Numbered from the stretch's first letter, positions 1 through 9,017 are shown. The stretch: 64,000 bases of DNA from Agrobacterium tumefaciens (GCA_025559845.1 CP048470.1:1721001-1785000); one strand, 5' to 3'. The notes: a model not told the origin generated them from the letters alone. Numbers and translations: made by a program.

Positions 1-1295
1 TTGACGGACAGCCCATCACGGCCATGACCCCGAGCCTGGCGCAATCGCTTGGAATCCAGGTGATCTGGCAGGATTTGGCGCTTTTCGGTGAAATGACCGT
101 GGCCGAGAATATCGGGTTTCAATACGCCGTCAGCGGCAAGTACGGTCTCGTCGACAAGCGCGCCATGGAGGCGGCGGCCGAAAAGGCCCTTGCTCGTCTC
201 GGTGTCTCGCTTGATCTTCATCTGCCACTCAAGGAGTTGCCAATTGCCCAGCGCCAGATCGTCGCCATTGCCCGCGCATTGGTGGGTGAAGCGCGGCTGG
301 TCTTCATGGACGAACCCACCGCATCATTGACACAGTCGGAAACTGATTATCTGATCGAAATTGTCCTCAACCTCTCCGCTTCCGGTGTGGCTGTCGTTTT
401 TGTCTCGCATCGTCTAGCTGAAGTGCTGGAAATCTCCGACCGCATGACGGTATTGCGCGATGGCGCTCTGGTCGGTGTGTTTCCGGTCGAAGGCATGACC
501 CAGTCACGTGTGACAGAACTAATGACTGGCCGCAATTTCGACAGCGCCGTCATTGCAGCCGACCATGATGACCAACCGGTTGTGCTGTCTGTCCGCAATC
601 TATCCCGTGCCAACGAGTTCGAAGACATCTCCTTTGATCTGCGCCGTGGGGAAACGCTCGGTGTGACAGGGCTTCTCGGTGCCGGCCGGACCGAATTGGC
701 GCTCACCCTGTTCGGGATGCGCCAGCCGCATGCCGGTGAGATTGTGCTTGAGGGTGATAAGGTCCGTTTTGGCTCGAACCGGGACGCCATCCGCGCCGGT
801 GTCGCCTATCTCTCGGAAGATCGCCTTTCGCTCGGACTCAACCAGCCGCAGTCGATTGCTGACAATCTTGTCATGGCCTCGCTCGATCGAATTCTGTCAG
901 GTGGTCTCATCTCGCCGGCAAAAAAGGAAAATGTTGTCGATCACTGGATTTCAGCGCTCGGGGTGAAGATCGGGAAACCCGAAGATCCGATCCGCACGCT
1001 TTCCGGCGGCAACCAGCAGCGTGTCGCGATCGCCAAATGGCTGGCGATTGGACCGAAGATCCTCATTCTCGATGCTCCAACGGTCGGTGTCGATGTCGGA
1101 GCCCGGGCTGGCATTTTCGACATTGTGCGCAAGCTTGCCGCCGAAGGGCTGTCGATCATCCTGATCTCCGACGAACCGCCGGAAGTCTATTTCAACGCTG
1201 ATCGCATCATCCACATGGCCGAAGGCCGGATCAAGGCGACCTATGACCCGCGACAGATGTCGTTGACCGATCTGGAAGGAGCTGTCTATGCGTAG
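1..1295 (+). CDS. Sugar ABC transporter ATP-binding protein, RbsA/FrcA-like (5' end missing)
   Basis: Tandem ATPase subunit that would energise import of a monosaccharide at the inner membrane. The gene starts before the window; the first full in-frame codon is at position 3. About 430 residues remain of the usual ~500, so the first Walker A is outside. Visible are the first-domain Walker B (VFMDEPTASLT), then a second nucleotide-binding domain with the degenerate P-loop usual for this family (GLLGAGRTE), signature LSGGNQQRVAIAKW and Walker B ILILDAPTVGVDVG. The Walker B Glu of the second domain is Ala (DAPT instead of DEPT), so hydrolysis probably rests on the first domain. It overlaps the next permease gene by 8 nt. 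The substrate-binding protein must lie upstream, outside the window. Confidence 0.93.
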   Translation, partial: DGQPITAMTPSLAQSLGIQVIWQDLALFGEMTVAENIGFQYAVSGKYGLVDKRAMEAAAEKALARLGVSLDLHLPLKELPIAQRQIVAIARALVGEARLVFMDEPTASLTQSETDYLIEIVLNLSASGVAVVFVSHRLAEVLEISDRMTVLRDGALVGVFPVEGMTQSRVTELMTGRNFDSAVIAADHDDQPVVLSVRNLSRANEFEDISFDLRRGETLGVTGLLGAGRTELALTLFGMRQPHAGEIVLEGDKVRFGSNRDAIRAGVAYLSEDRLSLGLNQPQSIADNLVMASLDRILSGGLISPAKKENVVDHWISALGVKIGKPEDPIRTLSGGNQQRVAIAKWLAIGPKILILDAPTVGVDVGARAGIFDIVRKLAAEGLSIILISDEPPEVYFNADRIIHMAEGRIKATYDPRQMSLTDLEGAVYA

Positions 1296-2301
1296 GTTGA
1301 TGCTTGGCCATACGACCGAGTTCACGCTTCTGGCGGTGATGATTGTCTTATGCACCGCGTTGTCATTTGCGACTGACCGGTTTTTCACCATCTCCAATGC
1401 CTTTGATGTTTTGAACGTCTCGGCCGTCAACATTATATTCGCGGTTGGCTTGCTTGTTGTGCTGATCTCCGGCGGGATCGACATATCCTTCGCCGTTGCA
1501 GCCTCGGTGGTGCAATATGTTACGGTGCTGGCGCTTGGTGCGCTTGGCGGCGGTAACTGGGCCGAAGGTTTCATTATTGCAGGTGCGGTTGGTATCGGCC
1601 TTGGCATGATCAACGCGGCGCTTGTGTACCGCTTTCAGATCATCTCGATCGTCGCGACCATTTCCACCTTCAACATATTCTTCGGGCTGTTGATGTTCTT
1701 CACCAAGGGGGTGTCGATCTACGATCTGCCGGAATGGCTGACCACGCGTGTCGTCTTCTACGAACGCGAGATGGCGGATGGTTCCTGGCTGGAACTGACC
1801 TTGCCGGTCGTCGTGATGATTGTCTGCTGCGTCGCGACCTGGTTCATGATTTCCCGTACGACAATCGGCCGCCAGCTTTATGCATTTGGCGACAATCCCG
1901 AAGGTGCGCGCCGGTTCGGCATCAATATCGGCGCCATGCACTTCATTTCTTTCGGATGGCTTGGTCTCATGGCCGGGATCGGTGGGCTTATGCAGGCTCA
2001 TTACGCTGAAGAAGTTGTCCCCAACGCGCTTTATGGTCGTGAACTCGACGTTCTCGCCGCAACTGTGCTTGGTGGCGCGCGCCTTGGTGGTGGCAAAGGG
2101 TCGGTCATCGGCTGTGTCCTCGGCGTGTTGATGGTCTCTGTCACGCAAAATGGCCTCAACCTGATGGGTGTCTCGCCTTTCGCCTTCAAGATGATTGTCG
2201 GCGCAATCATTCTCATTGCCATCACGCTCTCCTCTGCGCGGATCGACAAGCTTCTGCCGTTCTTCGCAAAGGGGCATGCTCATAAGAGGAGCGCACGTTG
2301 A
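1288..2301 (+). CDS. Sugar ABC transporter permease, RbsC-like (first of two)
   Basis: Integral inner-membrane permease of 337 residues of the ribose/xylose/fructose family (BPD_transp_2). The sequence is a run of hydrophobic segments and carries the family hallmark near residue 65 (VVLISGGIDISFA) and the C-terminal cytoplasmic loop with AATVLGGARLGGGKGSVIGCVLG. Its ATG sits inside the end of the ATPase gene (8-nt overlap) and its stop overlaps the next start, so it is translationally coupled on both sides. Two different permease genes follow one ATPase, so the channel is probably a heterodimer rather than the homodimer of classic ribose systems. Confidence 0.93.
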   Translation: MRRLMLGHTTEFTLLAVMIVLCTALSFATDRFFTISNAFDVLNVSAVNIIFAVGLLVVLISGGIDISFAVAASVVQYVTVLALGALGGGNWAEGFIIAGAVGIGLGMINAALVYRFQIISIVATISTFNIFFGLLMFFTKGVSIYDLPEWLTTRVVFYEREMADGSWLELTLPVVVMIVCCVATWFMISRTTIGRQLYAFGDNPEGARRFGINIGAMHFISFGWLGLMAGIGGLMQAHYAEEVVPNALYGRELDVLAATVLGGARLGGGKGSVIGCVLGVLMVSVTQNGLNLMGVSPFAFKMIVGAIILIAITLSSARIDKLLPFFAKGHAHKRSAR

Positions 2302-3296
2302 TGACGTCGCTTATCCGCAGGCTCAACACTCTCTTCGGCGCGGACATGACCGGCCCGGTCATCGCTTTCTTCGCTGTAATGGTGATTTTCGGTTTCGGTG
2401 CCGATAACTTCCTGTCGCTTGGCACTTTTGGCTCCGTGGCATTCCAGCTTCCCGAACTCGGGCTGCTGACACTGGCGATGCTCCTGCCGCTTTTGACGGG
2501 GGGCATCAACCTGTCTGTGACCTTCACCGCCAATCTTTCGGGCCTTGCCGCCGCTGGCGTGCTGCAGGCCTATGGTGGCGTTGACGCACCGGCCAGTGCC
2601 TTCGCACTTGCCGTGGCGGCGGCGCTTTTGACTGGTGGCGCTGCTGGCCTGATGACCGGAGCAGCAATCGCCTATACCCGTGCCCATCCGATCCTTGTGA
2701 CGTTGTCGATGATGATATTTCTGCGTGGTCTAGGAGAGTTCCTGACACGTGGTGGCGACGTCTCCGGTTTCCCGAGCTACATGGCGCCGATTGGGCACGA
2801 ATCGATCTTTGGACTGCCGATCCCGCTTCTGATCTTCATTGCGTGCGTCGGGCTTTGGCAGGTGCTGCTGACCCGTACCAAGCTTGGCTTCGGTTTGCTC
2901 ATGATCGGCTCTAACATCGAAGCTGGCCAGTATTCGGGGCTCAATACCCGCCGTATCATCATCCTGGTCTACACGCTGTCGGGCATCATGTGCGCGGTGG
3001 CCGGCATTATCATGCTCGCGCGCTTCAATTCCGTTCGCATCGGCCACGGTGAATCATATCTGCTCATTACCGTGCTCGCGGCATTTCTCGGCGGGATCAA
3101 TCCGTTCGGTGGATTTGGACGCGTGCTGCCCGTTTTCGTCGCTCTCGTGGTCCTGCAACTTCTGTCTTCAGGTCTCAATTTGATGGGCGCCAACCAGCAT
3201 CTCGCGACAGCGCTCTGGGGTGTTTTGATGATCGTCGTGATGGCGGCCCGCAGTGTGGCTTCCAGCTATTTCCTATCCCGTAGAAAGAAGGTCTGA
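2301..3296 (+). CDS. Sugar ABC transporter permease, RbsC-like (second of two)
   Basis: Second membrane permease of the same importer, about 331 residues, with multiple hydrophobic helices, the motif LLPLLTGGINLSVTF and the loop VLAAFLGGINPFGGFGRV. The family loop is normally richer in Gly-Gly-x-Gly, so the coupling region is slightly divergent. The ATG at 2301 shares its A with the TGA of the preceding permease (TGATG) and has AGAGGAG about 8 nt upstream. A TTG three bases earlier is an alternative start. It is followed within a few bases by the first epimerase gene, so transport and sugar conversion are co-expressed. Confidence 0.92.
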   Translation: MTSLIRRLNTLFGADMTGPVIAFFAVMVIFGFGADNFLSLGTFGSVAFQLPELGLLTLAMLLPLLTGGINLSVTFTANLSGLAAAGVLQAYGGVDAPASAFALAVAAALLTGGAAGLMTGAAIAYTRAHPILVTLSMMIFLRGLGEFLTRGGDVSGFPSYMAPIGHESIFGLPIPLLIFIACVGLWQVLLTRTKLGFGLLMIGSNIEAGQYSGLNTRRIIILVYTLSGIMCAVAGIIMLARFNSVRIGHGESYLLITVLAAFLGGINPFGGFGRVLPVFVALVVLQLLSSGLNLMGANQHLATALWGVLMIVVMAARSVASSYFLSRRKKV

Positions 3297-3297
3297 C

Positions 3298-4146
3298 GTG
3301 CAAGGTTTCGGTATTCACGCAATGATGTGGTCCACCGTGTGGGACCATGCCGGTGCCGAGCGCGCCATTGCCGGCGCTGCCCGTTACGGGCAGGACTACA
3401 TTGAGATCCCGCTGATCGACATTCCAGCAGTCGATGCACCCCATAGTCGTGCGTTGCTCGAGAAACATTCCCTTCGTGCAGCCTGCTCCCTTGTCCTGCC
3501 TGAAACTGCCTGGGCTTCCGCTCGTCCCGATGCGGCGGTCGAACACCTCAAGGCCGCACTCGACAAAGCGGCCGAGATAGGTGCTGAGGCTCTGACAGGC
3601 GTGACCTACGGTGGCACCAATGAGCGAACGGGTTTTCCACCTACGCAGGGTGAATACGACAATCTCACGCGCGCACTCGGCGCTGCCGCAAGGCATGCGA
3701 AATCGCTTGGGCTTCAGTTTGGCGTCGAGGCGGTCAATCGTTACGAAAACCATCTCGTTAATTCCGCAGAACAGGCGGTGGCTTTGGTCGAGCGGATCGG
3801 GCTCGACAACGTCTTTGTCCATCTCGACACCTTTCACATGAATATGGAGGAGAAGGGCATTGCCAACGGCATTGTCGCCGCCCGCAATCACCTGAAATAT
3901 ATGCACATGTCCGAAAGCGACCGCGGCACACCGGGTTTGGGCAATATTGCGTGGGACGAAATCTTCGCAGCACTTGCGGCGATCGGTTTTAAGGGCCTGC
4001 TCACTCTGGAAAGTTTTGTCACCATGCAGGCCGAAATGGCCGGTGCGATCTCGACCTGGCGGCCTGTGGCGCGAGACGCAGATGAGGTTCTGGACAAGGG
4101 CGTGGCCTTCCTTCGCGACAAGGCGGACCAGTACCGCATTTTCTGA
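3298..4146 (+). CDS. Sugar phosphate isomerase/epimerase family protein (ketose 3-epimerase-like)
   Basis: TIM-barrel protein of about 282 residues in the D-tagatose/D-psicose 3-epimerase family, which inverts C3 of free ketoses with a Mn/Co ion. All four expected metal ligands are visible in order: Glu in GVEAVNR, Asp in VHLDTFHM, His in YMHMSESD and Glu in LTLESFV. I place the start at GTG 3298 (MQGFGIHAMMW), with AAGAAGG just upstream. A longer reading from 3253 would run back into the permease gene. It is a paralogue of the epimerase at 4961, so the operon has two enzymes of this family, probably with different ketose preferences. The substrate cannot be read from sequence. Confidence 0.88.
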   Translation: MQGFGIHAMMWSTVWDHAGAERAIAGAARYGQDYIEIPLIDIPAVDAPHSRALLEKHSLRAACSLVLPETAWASARPDAAVEHLKAALDKAAEIGAEALTGVTYGGTNERTGFPPTQGEYDNLTRALGAAARHAKSLGLQFGVEAVNRYENHLVNSAEQAVALVERIGLDNVFVHLDTFHMNMEEKGIANGIVAARNHLKYMHMSESDRGTPGLGNIAWDEIFAALAAIGFKGLLTLESFVTMQAEMAGAISTWRPVARDADEVLDKGVAFLRDKADQYRIF

Positions 4147-4207
4147 ATGGGCTATTCGCCTTGGCAAGCTGCCTATTTTTTCTTTAACGACCGTGGCGAG
4201 GACCACT

Positions 4208-4876
4208 TTGAAGACAATAGACGACAATGCGCGTGAGATTGCCACGCACACCCTGGCACACGCCGCCGAGAAAAAAGGGCGGCGGGTTATGATTGCGATT
4301 GCGGGTGCGCCGGGATCGGGGAAATCCACAATTGCCGAGCATGTTGTAGAGCAGTTGAACCGTGAGGACGGTATCTCGGCAGCGCTATTTCCGATGGACG
4401 GATACCATTATGACGATGCGGTGCTTGAAGATATGGGCCGCCGTGCGTTCAAAGGTGCGATCGATACCTTCGATGCACACGGACTGCGCCATATGCTTGT
4501 GCGCCTCAAGGCCAACGAAGACGACGTGATCGCTGTGCCGGTCTTCGACCGTTCGATCGAGATTTCTCGTGCAGGCGGAAGATTGATACCGCAATCCGTC
4601 GATATCATTGTTTGCGAAGGCAACTACCTGCTTTCGCACCAGACGCCGTGGGATCGTCTGAAGCCAATTTTCGATCTGACGGTCTTCGTTGACGTCGATG
4701 AGAATGATCTGCGTCGACGCCTTCAAGATCGTTGGCGCGGCTTCGGACTGGATGATGCCGAAATCACCAGAAAGGTTGAGGAAAACGACCTTCCCAATGG
4801 CATGTCGATCATCTCAACGAGCGCCGAACCGGACTTGCGCGTGAAAAATCCGGGCAGCGGCCAGAACGAGTTCTGA
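4208..4876 (+). CDS. P-loop nucleoside/sugar kinase-like protein (FrcK/uridine kinase family)
   Basis: Cytoplasmic kinase of about 222 residues with Walker A (GAPGSGKST, near residue 33), a DGYHYDD motif like uridine kinase/pantothenate kinase relatives, and a lid region with RRRLQDRWRGFG. Proteins of this type accompany fructose-type ABC importers in rhizobia (FrcK), where they are thought to phosphorylate the imported sugar; that role is inferred here. The start is taken as TTG 4208, preceded by GGCGAGGA with 5-nt spacing, giving MKTIDDNAREIA. The open frame extends further upstream, but that part overlaps the epimerase gene in another frame and is not protein-like. Confidence 0.8.
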   Translation: MKTIDDNAREIATHTLAHAAEKKGRRVMIAIAGAPGSGKSTIAEHVVEQLNREDGISAALFPMDGYHYDDAVLEDMGRRAFKGAIDTFDAHGLRHMLVRLKANEDDVIAVPVFDRSIEISRAGGRLIPQSVDIIVCEGNYLLSHQTPWDRLKPIFDLTVFVDVDENDLRRRLQDRWRGFGLDDAEITRKVEENDLPNGMSIISTSAEPDLRVKNPGSGQNEF

Positions 4877-4960
4877 GACCGATACGATTTCCCGCACCGA
4901 TCAACGAGGTGCTGCGGTCGTGAAACTGACACCGATAGCTGAAAATTGAGAGAGGCTCTT

Positions 4961-5830
4961 ATGAAACACGGAATCTATTACTCCTACTGGGAACATGAGT
5001 GGAGCGCCAAGTTCGGTCCGTATATCGAGAAGGTTGCCAAACTTGGCTTCGATGTTATCGAGGTCGCCGCCCATCATATCAACGAATATAGCGATGCAGA
5101 ACTTGCCGAGATCAGGCAGAGCGCGAAGGATAACGGTATCATTCTGACTGCGGGCATCGGGCCGTCCAAGACGAAGAATCTATCCTCGCCGGATCTGGCG
5201 GTGCGCCAGGCCGGCAAGTTGTTCTTTGAACAGACACTGACGAATGTTGCCAAGCTCGATATCAAGACAATCGGTGGCGCTCTGCATTCCTATTGGCCGG
5301 TGGATTATTCGAAGCCGGTTGACAAGGACGGCGATCGTGCCCGTGGCGTTGAGGGTATCCATGATATCGCGGACTTTGCCGGCAATCTCGGTATCAATCT
5401 TTGCATCGAGGTTCTAAATCGCTTCGAAAACCACGTTCTCAACACTGCTGCGGAAGGTGTTGCTTTCGTGAAGGACGTCGGCAAATCGAACGTCAAGGTC
5501 ATGCTCGACACGTTCCACATGAACATCGAAGAAGATAGCTTCGGTGAGGCCATCCGTACCGCCGGGCCACTGCTTGGGCATTTCCACACTGGAGAAAGCA
5601 ATCGTCGCGTACCGGGCAAAGGCCGCATACCGTGGCATGAAATCGGCCTCGCACTTCGCGATATCAACTATACCGGTGCCGTCGTGATGGAACCCTTCGT
5701 CAAAACCGGTGGCACCATCGGCTCCGACATCAAGGTTTGGCGCGATCTGACCGACGGCGCCAATGAAGCAAAAATGGACGAAGATGCTCGCAATTCCCTG
5801 GCCTTCTCACGCTTCGTGCTGGGGGGCTGA
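4961..5830 (+). CDS. dpe: D-psicose (D-allulose) 3-epimerase
   Basis: Interconverts D-fructose and D-psicose (allulose). The protein is 289 residues, and from memory it matches the well-studied Agrobacterium tumefaciens enzyme almost throughout, including the N-terminus MKHGIYYSYWEHEWS. The metal ligands fall at the published positions when counted: Glu150 (CIEVLN), Asp183 (MLDTFH), His209 (HFHTGE) and Glu244 (VMEPFV). The start is ATG 4961. It is the last gene of the importer operon, after a gap of 84 nt from the kinase, and is followed by a GC-rich hairpin. With the kinase it gives a route from imported allulose, or a relative, to fructose and on to a phosphorylated sugar. Confidence 0.95.
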   Translation: MKHGIYYSYWEHEWSAKFGPYIEKVAKLGFDVIEVAAHHINEYSDAELAEIRQSAKDNGIILTAGIGPSKTKNLSSPDLAVRQAGKLFFEQTLTNVAKLDIKTIGGALHSYWPVDYSKPVDKDGDRARGVEGIHDIADFAGNLGINLCIEVLNRFENHVLNTAAEGVAFVKDVGKSNVKVMLDTFHMNIEEDSFGEAIRTAGPLLGHFHTGESNRRVPGKGRIPWHEIGLALRDINYTGAVVMEPFVKTGGTIGSDIKVWRDLTDGANEAKMDEDARNSLAFSRFVLGG

Positions 5831-5903
5831 TACAAGGTGCAGACAATGGGACGGTTTGGCGGCGGTGTTCGCACCATCCTGATCCACTGTGCTTAGAATG
5901 GAA

Positions 5904-5926
5904 GAGGCCGCGAATGCGGCCCCTTT
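5904..5926. terminator. Hairpin terminator between convergent genes
   Basis: GGCCGC-GAAT-GCGGCC (5906-5911 pairing with 5916-5921) followed by CCTTT on the plus strand. It lies 75 nt after the epimerase stop and before the 3' end of the opposing SDR gene, so it probably ends the importer operon. The T tract is short. Confidence 0.55.
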
Positions 5927-5963
5927 CTAAATGGAATTGTCGAAAGCGAATGATGGCACGCGT

Positions 5964-6713
5964 TCAAAGCGTGCCCATGCCACCGTCCATCATCAACTCC
6001 GCGCCGACTGTAAAGCTTGCTTCATCAGAGGCCAGAAACACCACGGCTTTGGCGACTTCTGATGGGGTGCCAAAACGGCCGGCAGGAACTTGCGCCAAAA
6101 CGCCTGCGGCCATTGCCTTTGTGCCTTCTTCAGAAAGACCGAGCTTGCCGTAAAGCGGGGTGGTGATGGGGCCTGGGCTGACAGCATTGATGCGGATGCC
6201 GCGTCCGATCAGCTCCCCTGACAATGTCCGCGCCATGGACAGAAGTGCGGCTTTGCTGGCGCCATAGACGCTCGATGTTGGCATGCCGACATGCGCGTTG
6301 ACCGAAGTGTTGAGCACAATCGAAGCCGGGTTGCTCAAAAGCGGCAAGAGCGCCTGGATAAGGAAGAACGGCCCCTTTACGTTGATGTCGAAGGTGCGTT
6401 CAAACCCGGCTTCGTCCCAGTTTTCGATAGGCCGGAGATCGGCGACACCGGCATTGACGAAGACAATGTCGAGCTTGCCGAATGCCTTCTCGATTTCGGT
6501 GGCGACGGTTTTTTGTGCAGAAACGTCGCTGGCATCGGCACGAATGATCAGCACGTCGTCACCAAGTTCGCTACGTGCAGCTTCCATGGTTTTCGGGTTC
6601 GTACCGGTAATGGCGACACGGGCGCCTTCGGCGATGAATTGTTTAGCGGTTTCGAGGCCGATGCCGCTGGTGCCGCCGGTGATCAGGGCAGTCTTGTTTG
6701 CGAGACGGTTCAT
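5964..6713 (-). CDS. Short-chain dehydrogenase/reductase (SDR), classical type
   Basis: NAD(P)-dependent oxidoreductase of 249 residues with the Rossmann dinucleotide motif TGGTSGIG near the N-terminus, NAG (VNAGVAD) at strand 4, Ser in LNTSVNA and catalytic Tyr/Lys in SVYGASKAA, and the C-terminal GAELMMDGG typical of the family. The ATG at 6713 has AAGGA 9 nt upstream; six codons of a longer reading are discarded. It faces away from a LysR gene, the usual arrangement in which the regulator controls the neighbouring reductase, often in response to electrophiles. The substrate is unknown. Confidence 0.9.
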   Translation of the reverse strand: MNRLANKTALITGGTSGIGLETAKQFIAEGARVAITGTNPKTMEAARSELGDDVLIIRADASDVSAQKTVATEIEKAFGKLDIVFVNAGVADLRPIENWDEAGFERTFDINVKGPFFLIQALLPLLSNPASIVLNTSVNAHVGMPTSSVYGASKAALLSMARTLSGELIGRGIRINAVSPGPITTPLYGKLGLSEEGTKAMAAGVLAQVPAGRFGTPSEVAKAVVFLASDEASFTVGAELMMDGGMGTL

Positions 6714-6821
6714 GGTGGTGGTCCTTTTCAAATCAATGAGTTGGTCGGTTGAGCAAGACCGGTCGGCGCATCTGTTGTCTTCGTCAGGCCGTTTGCTTGA
6801 GGTGAATATGGCTTTTTTTCT

Positions 6822-6874
6822 TCGTTCGGATTAGTCTGCAAAAGACGGTTCTATTTTCCGGATTTTCCGAACGA
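6822..6874. promoter_or_regulatory. Inverted repeat in the SDR/LysR divergent promoter region
   Basis: Perfect 9-bp arms TCGTTCGGA (6822-6830) and TCCGAACGA (6866-6874) separated by 35 nt. The right arm touches the LysR start codon. The 160-nt region between the two divergent genes must hold both promoters, and LysR proteins bind dyads in such positions, so this is a candidate operator. It could instead form a hairpin in the leader. Confidence 0.45.
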
Positions 6875-7800
6875 TGATGAAGCTTGAAGGCATTGCCGTT
6901 TTTGTTGCGATCAGCGAAGCGGGTTCGATCAGCGAGGCAGCGAGACGCCTGCGACAATCGAAATCCGTTGTCAGCGAACGGCTGGCAGAACTGGAGCGAG
7001 CCCTGGGTGCCAAACTCGTGCATCGGACGACGCGCCGGCTGACCTTAACGGAGGACGGTGCTGCCTTCCTCAACCGCGCCCGGCGAATTGTCGGAGATGT
7101 CGAAAGTGCCGCAGCAGATATGGCAGAGCGGCGCGGCGCCATGGTCGGACCGCTGCGTATTTCTGCGCCCGTGACCTTTGGGCGCATGCACCTCGGGCCA
7201 GCGCTTTATCCGTTTCTTAGAGCTCATCCGCAGATCGAGTTGACGCTGGATCTCGACGACCGCAGGGTGGACGCGAGCTCTGGCGGGTTCGATGCCGTTA
7301 TCCGTCACGGCCCCATTCTCGATTCACGATTGATGGCGTGGAAACTCGCTCCAAGCAGACGCGTGCTTTGTGCCTCGCCCGAATATATCGCCGAACATGG
7401 AGCGCCGGGTTCGATTGATGAACTGTCAGGTCACAGAGGTATTTTCTACACCAATCGCGGCGTTGCCGACTGGCGCTTTCCACGCGGTTCTGCTGGAGGT
7501 GTCGATGCCGACGCGATCGTTGTGCATGGGCGATTGGGATTAGGACTGAACAACGGAGACATGATCCGAGATGCCGCAATAGCGGGGTTGGGTATCGCGT
7601 TGCTGCCGATGTTCATTGCCGGTCCGGCGATGAAGTCAGGCGCGCTTCTTCCCATCGATGTCGGTATGCGGCCCGAGGGCGAGTTTATCTATATGGCGCA
7701 CCCTGAGGGACGCAACCCTTCGGCCAAACTGCGTGCTATGGCAGATCATCTGAGCGCGACGTTCGGAAGTCCACCTTATTGGGATCATCCGACGGTGTGA
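6874..7800 (+). CDS. LysR-family transcriptional regulator
   Basis: DNA-binding regulator of 308 residues. The N-terminal winged helix-turn-helix (FVAISEAGSISEAARRLRQS, residues ~10-30) is followed by the linker helix and a periplasmic-binding-like effector domain starting near residue 92 (GPLRISAPVTFGRMHL). The effector-domain opening and the DAVIRHG segment place it in the large group that regulates adjacent SDR or quinone reductase genes. The start is 6874 or the next codon at 6877; no clear ribosome-binding site is visible. It is divergent from the SDR gene at 5964-6713, its likely target. Confidence 0.92.
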   Translation: MMKLEGIAVFVAISEAGSISEAARRLRQSKSVVSERLAELERALGAKLVHRTTRRLTLTEDGAAFLNRARRIVGDVESAAADMAERRGAMVGPLRISAPVTFGRMHLGPALYPFLRAHPQIELTLDLDDRRVDASSGGFDAVIRHGPILDSRLMAWKLAPSRRVLCASPEYIAEHGAPGSIDELSGHRGIFYTNRGVADWRFPRGSAGGVDADAIVVHGRLGLGLNNGDMIRDAAIAGLGIALLPMFIAGPAMKSGALLPIDVGMRPEGEFIYMAHPEGRNPSAKLRAMADHLSATFGSPPYWDHPTV

Positions 7801-8094
7801 AGCTTGTAAATAAAAGCGAGATTTTCTTGCCATTGTTCCCGTTTTTCCAATGCGAAAATAAGCGAAATTTGTTTTCTCAAACCATCGGTTTTCCTCGTTC
7901 GGTCAGCGCAAAGGCTTCGGCCTTGTAAACGAGGGGATTGGGCTTGGAATGGCGGGTCCATTTCTCACCTTGACAGACCGGGTTTTCCACAGGCGATGGC
8001 CTCGATCGTTAAAAATTTAACAATTCATTTAATATTCCGCTCATTCACGGGTCTTTACCTTTCGCCCGGCTGGGGATGGTCCGAAAGGTTACAG

Positions 8095-9003
8095 ATGTTT
8101 GCAAAGATCCGATCATCACTGACACTCAAACTGTTTTTCGCATCCTTCGTAAGTACCCACCTTCCGCTCGTAGCAGCACTTATCTATTACATTAAAAATC
8201 AACACCTTGAACCGATGACGACGATTGCTCTTCTGCTTGCGGCAACTGTCGCCGGAACCGCACTTTGCCTTGGTTCGCTTTGGTTGTCGCTGCATCCTCT
8301 GAGGCAGTTGCGAGCCGCAATCCTGCAGTTCCGCAAGTCACGGACCGCGTGCGACATGCGTTCGGAGCGCAGAGACGAGATCGGGCTGATCACGAATGCC
8401 TTTTCCAACCTCACCACGGATCTGGCGAGAACGCTCGAAACCCTCGAGCGCCAGGCAACGTTTGATGTTTTGACGGGGCTGCGCAACAGACGTTGGCTGA
8501 TTGACAACGCTCCGGCCCCGATGTCGCGCGCCAAGCGGGAGGGCACCAACCTCGCCGTAATCGCGATGGATATCGACCATTTCAAATCGATCAATGACCA
8601 CTATGGACATGATGTGGGCGACAGGGCGCTGACCGCTGTTGGTGCTGTAATTCTTGCCGGTGTACGTCCCTATGACCTGGCAGCTCGCATTGGTGGAGAG
8701 GAGTTCGCCATTCTTCTGCCAGGCTGTGACCAGGCTGCGGCAAGTGAAATTGCCAATCGCATGAGAATGCAGTTGGCCCGCACGTCCATCTTGCCGGATG
8801 GTGGCGCCGTCACCGCAAGCTTCGGTGTTTACCAGGCGTCGCCAGAAACAGAGACCCTGGCCACCATGCTAAAACAGGCTGATACAAACCTCTATACGGC
8901 CAAGCGTGCCGGACGAAACCGTGTGATCGGATCTCGCGCCAATGCTCTTGAGCACAGTTTCTCACCTCGAGACGAAAAACGCAGATCGACAAGAGACGCT
9001 TGA
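8095..9003 (+). CDS. Membrane-bound diguanylate cyclase (GGDEF domain)
   Basis: Makes the second messenger cyclic di-GMP. The protein is about 302 residues: two hydrophobic segments near the N-terminus (about residues 8-28 and 41-64) with only a short loop between them, a HAMP-like segment, then a C-terminal GGDEF domain with DVLTGLRNRR, DIDHFKSINDHYGH and the active-site motif GGEEF. No inhibitory RxxD is obvious just before GGEEF, where the sequence reads DLAARIGGEEF. The start is set at ATG 8095, with AAAGG 6 nt upstream; the longer reading to 7996 has no supporting signal. The gene stands alone after a 294-nt AT-rich intergenic region in which I see only possible promoter sequence. Confidence 0.9.
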   Translation: MFAKIRSSLTLKLFFASFVSTHLPLVAALIYYIKNQHLEPMTTIALLLAATVAGTALCLGSLWLSLHPLRQLRAAILQFRKSRTACDMRSERRDEIGLITNAFSNLTTDLARTLETLERQATFDVLTGLRNRRWLIDNAPAPMSRAKREGTNLAVIAMDIDHFKSINDHYGHDVGDRALTAVGAVILAGVRPYDLAARIGGEEFAILLPGCDQAAASEIANRMRMQLARTSILPDGGAVTASFGVYQASPETETLATMLKQADTNLYTAKRAGRNRVIGSRANALEHSFSPRDEKRRSTRDA

Positions 9004-9017
9004 GCCTGGATCGATAA

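Noticed and set aside
1363..2283. 306-codon minus-strand open frame
   Set aside because: Antisense shadow of the permease gene; the translation is rich in charged and His residues without domain pattern.
3175..4329. 384-codon minus-strand open frame
   Set aside because: Antisense to the first epimerase, which has all four metal ligands and an operon context.
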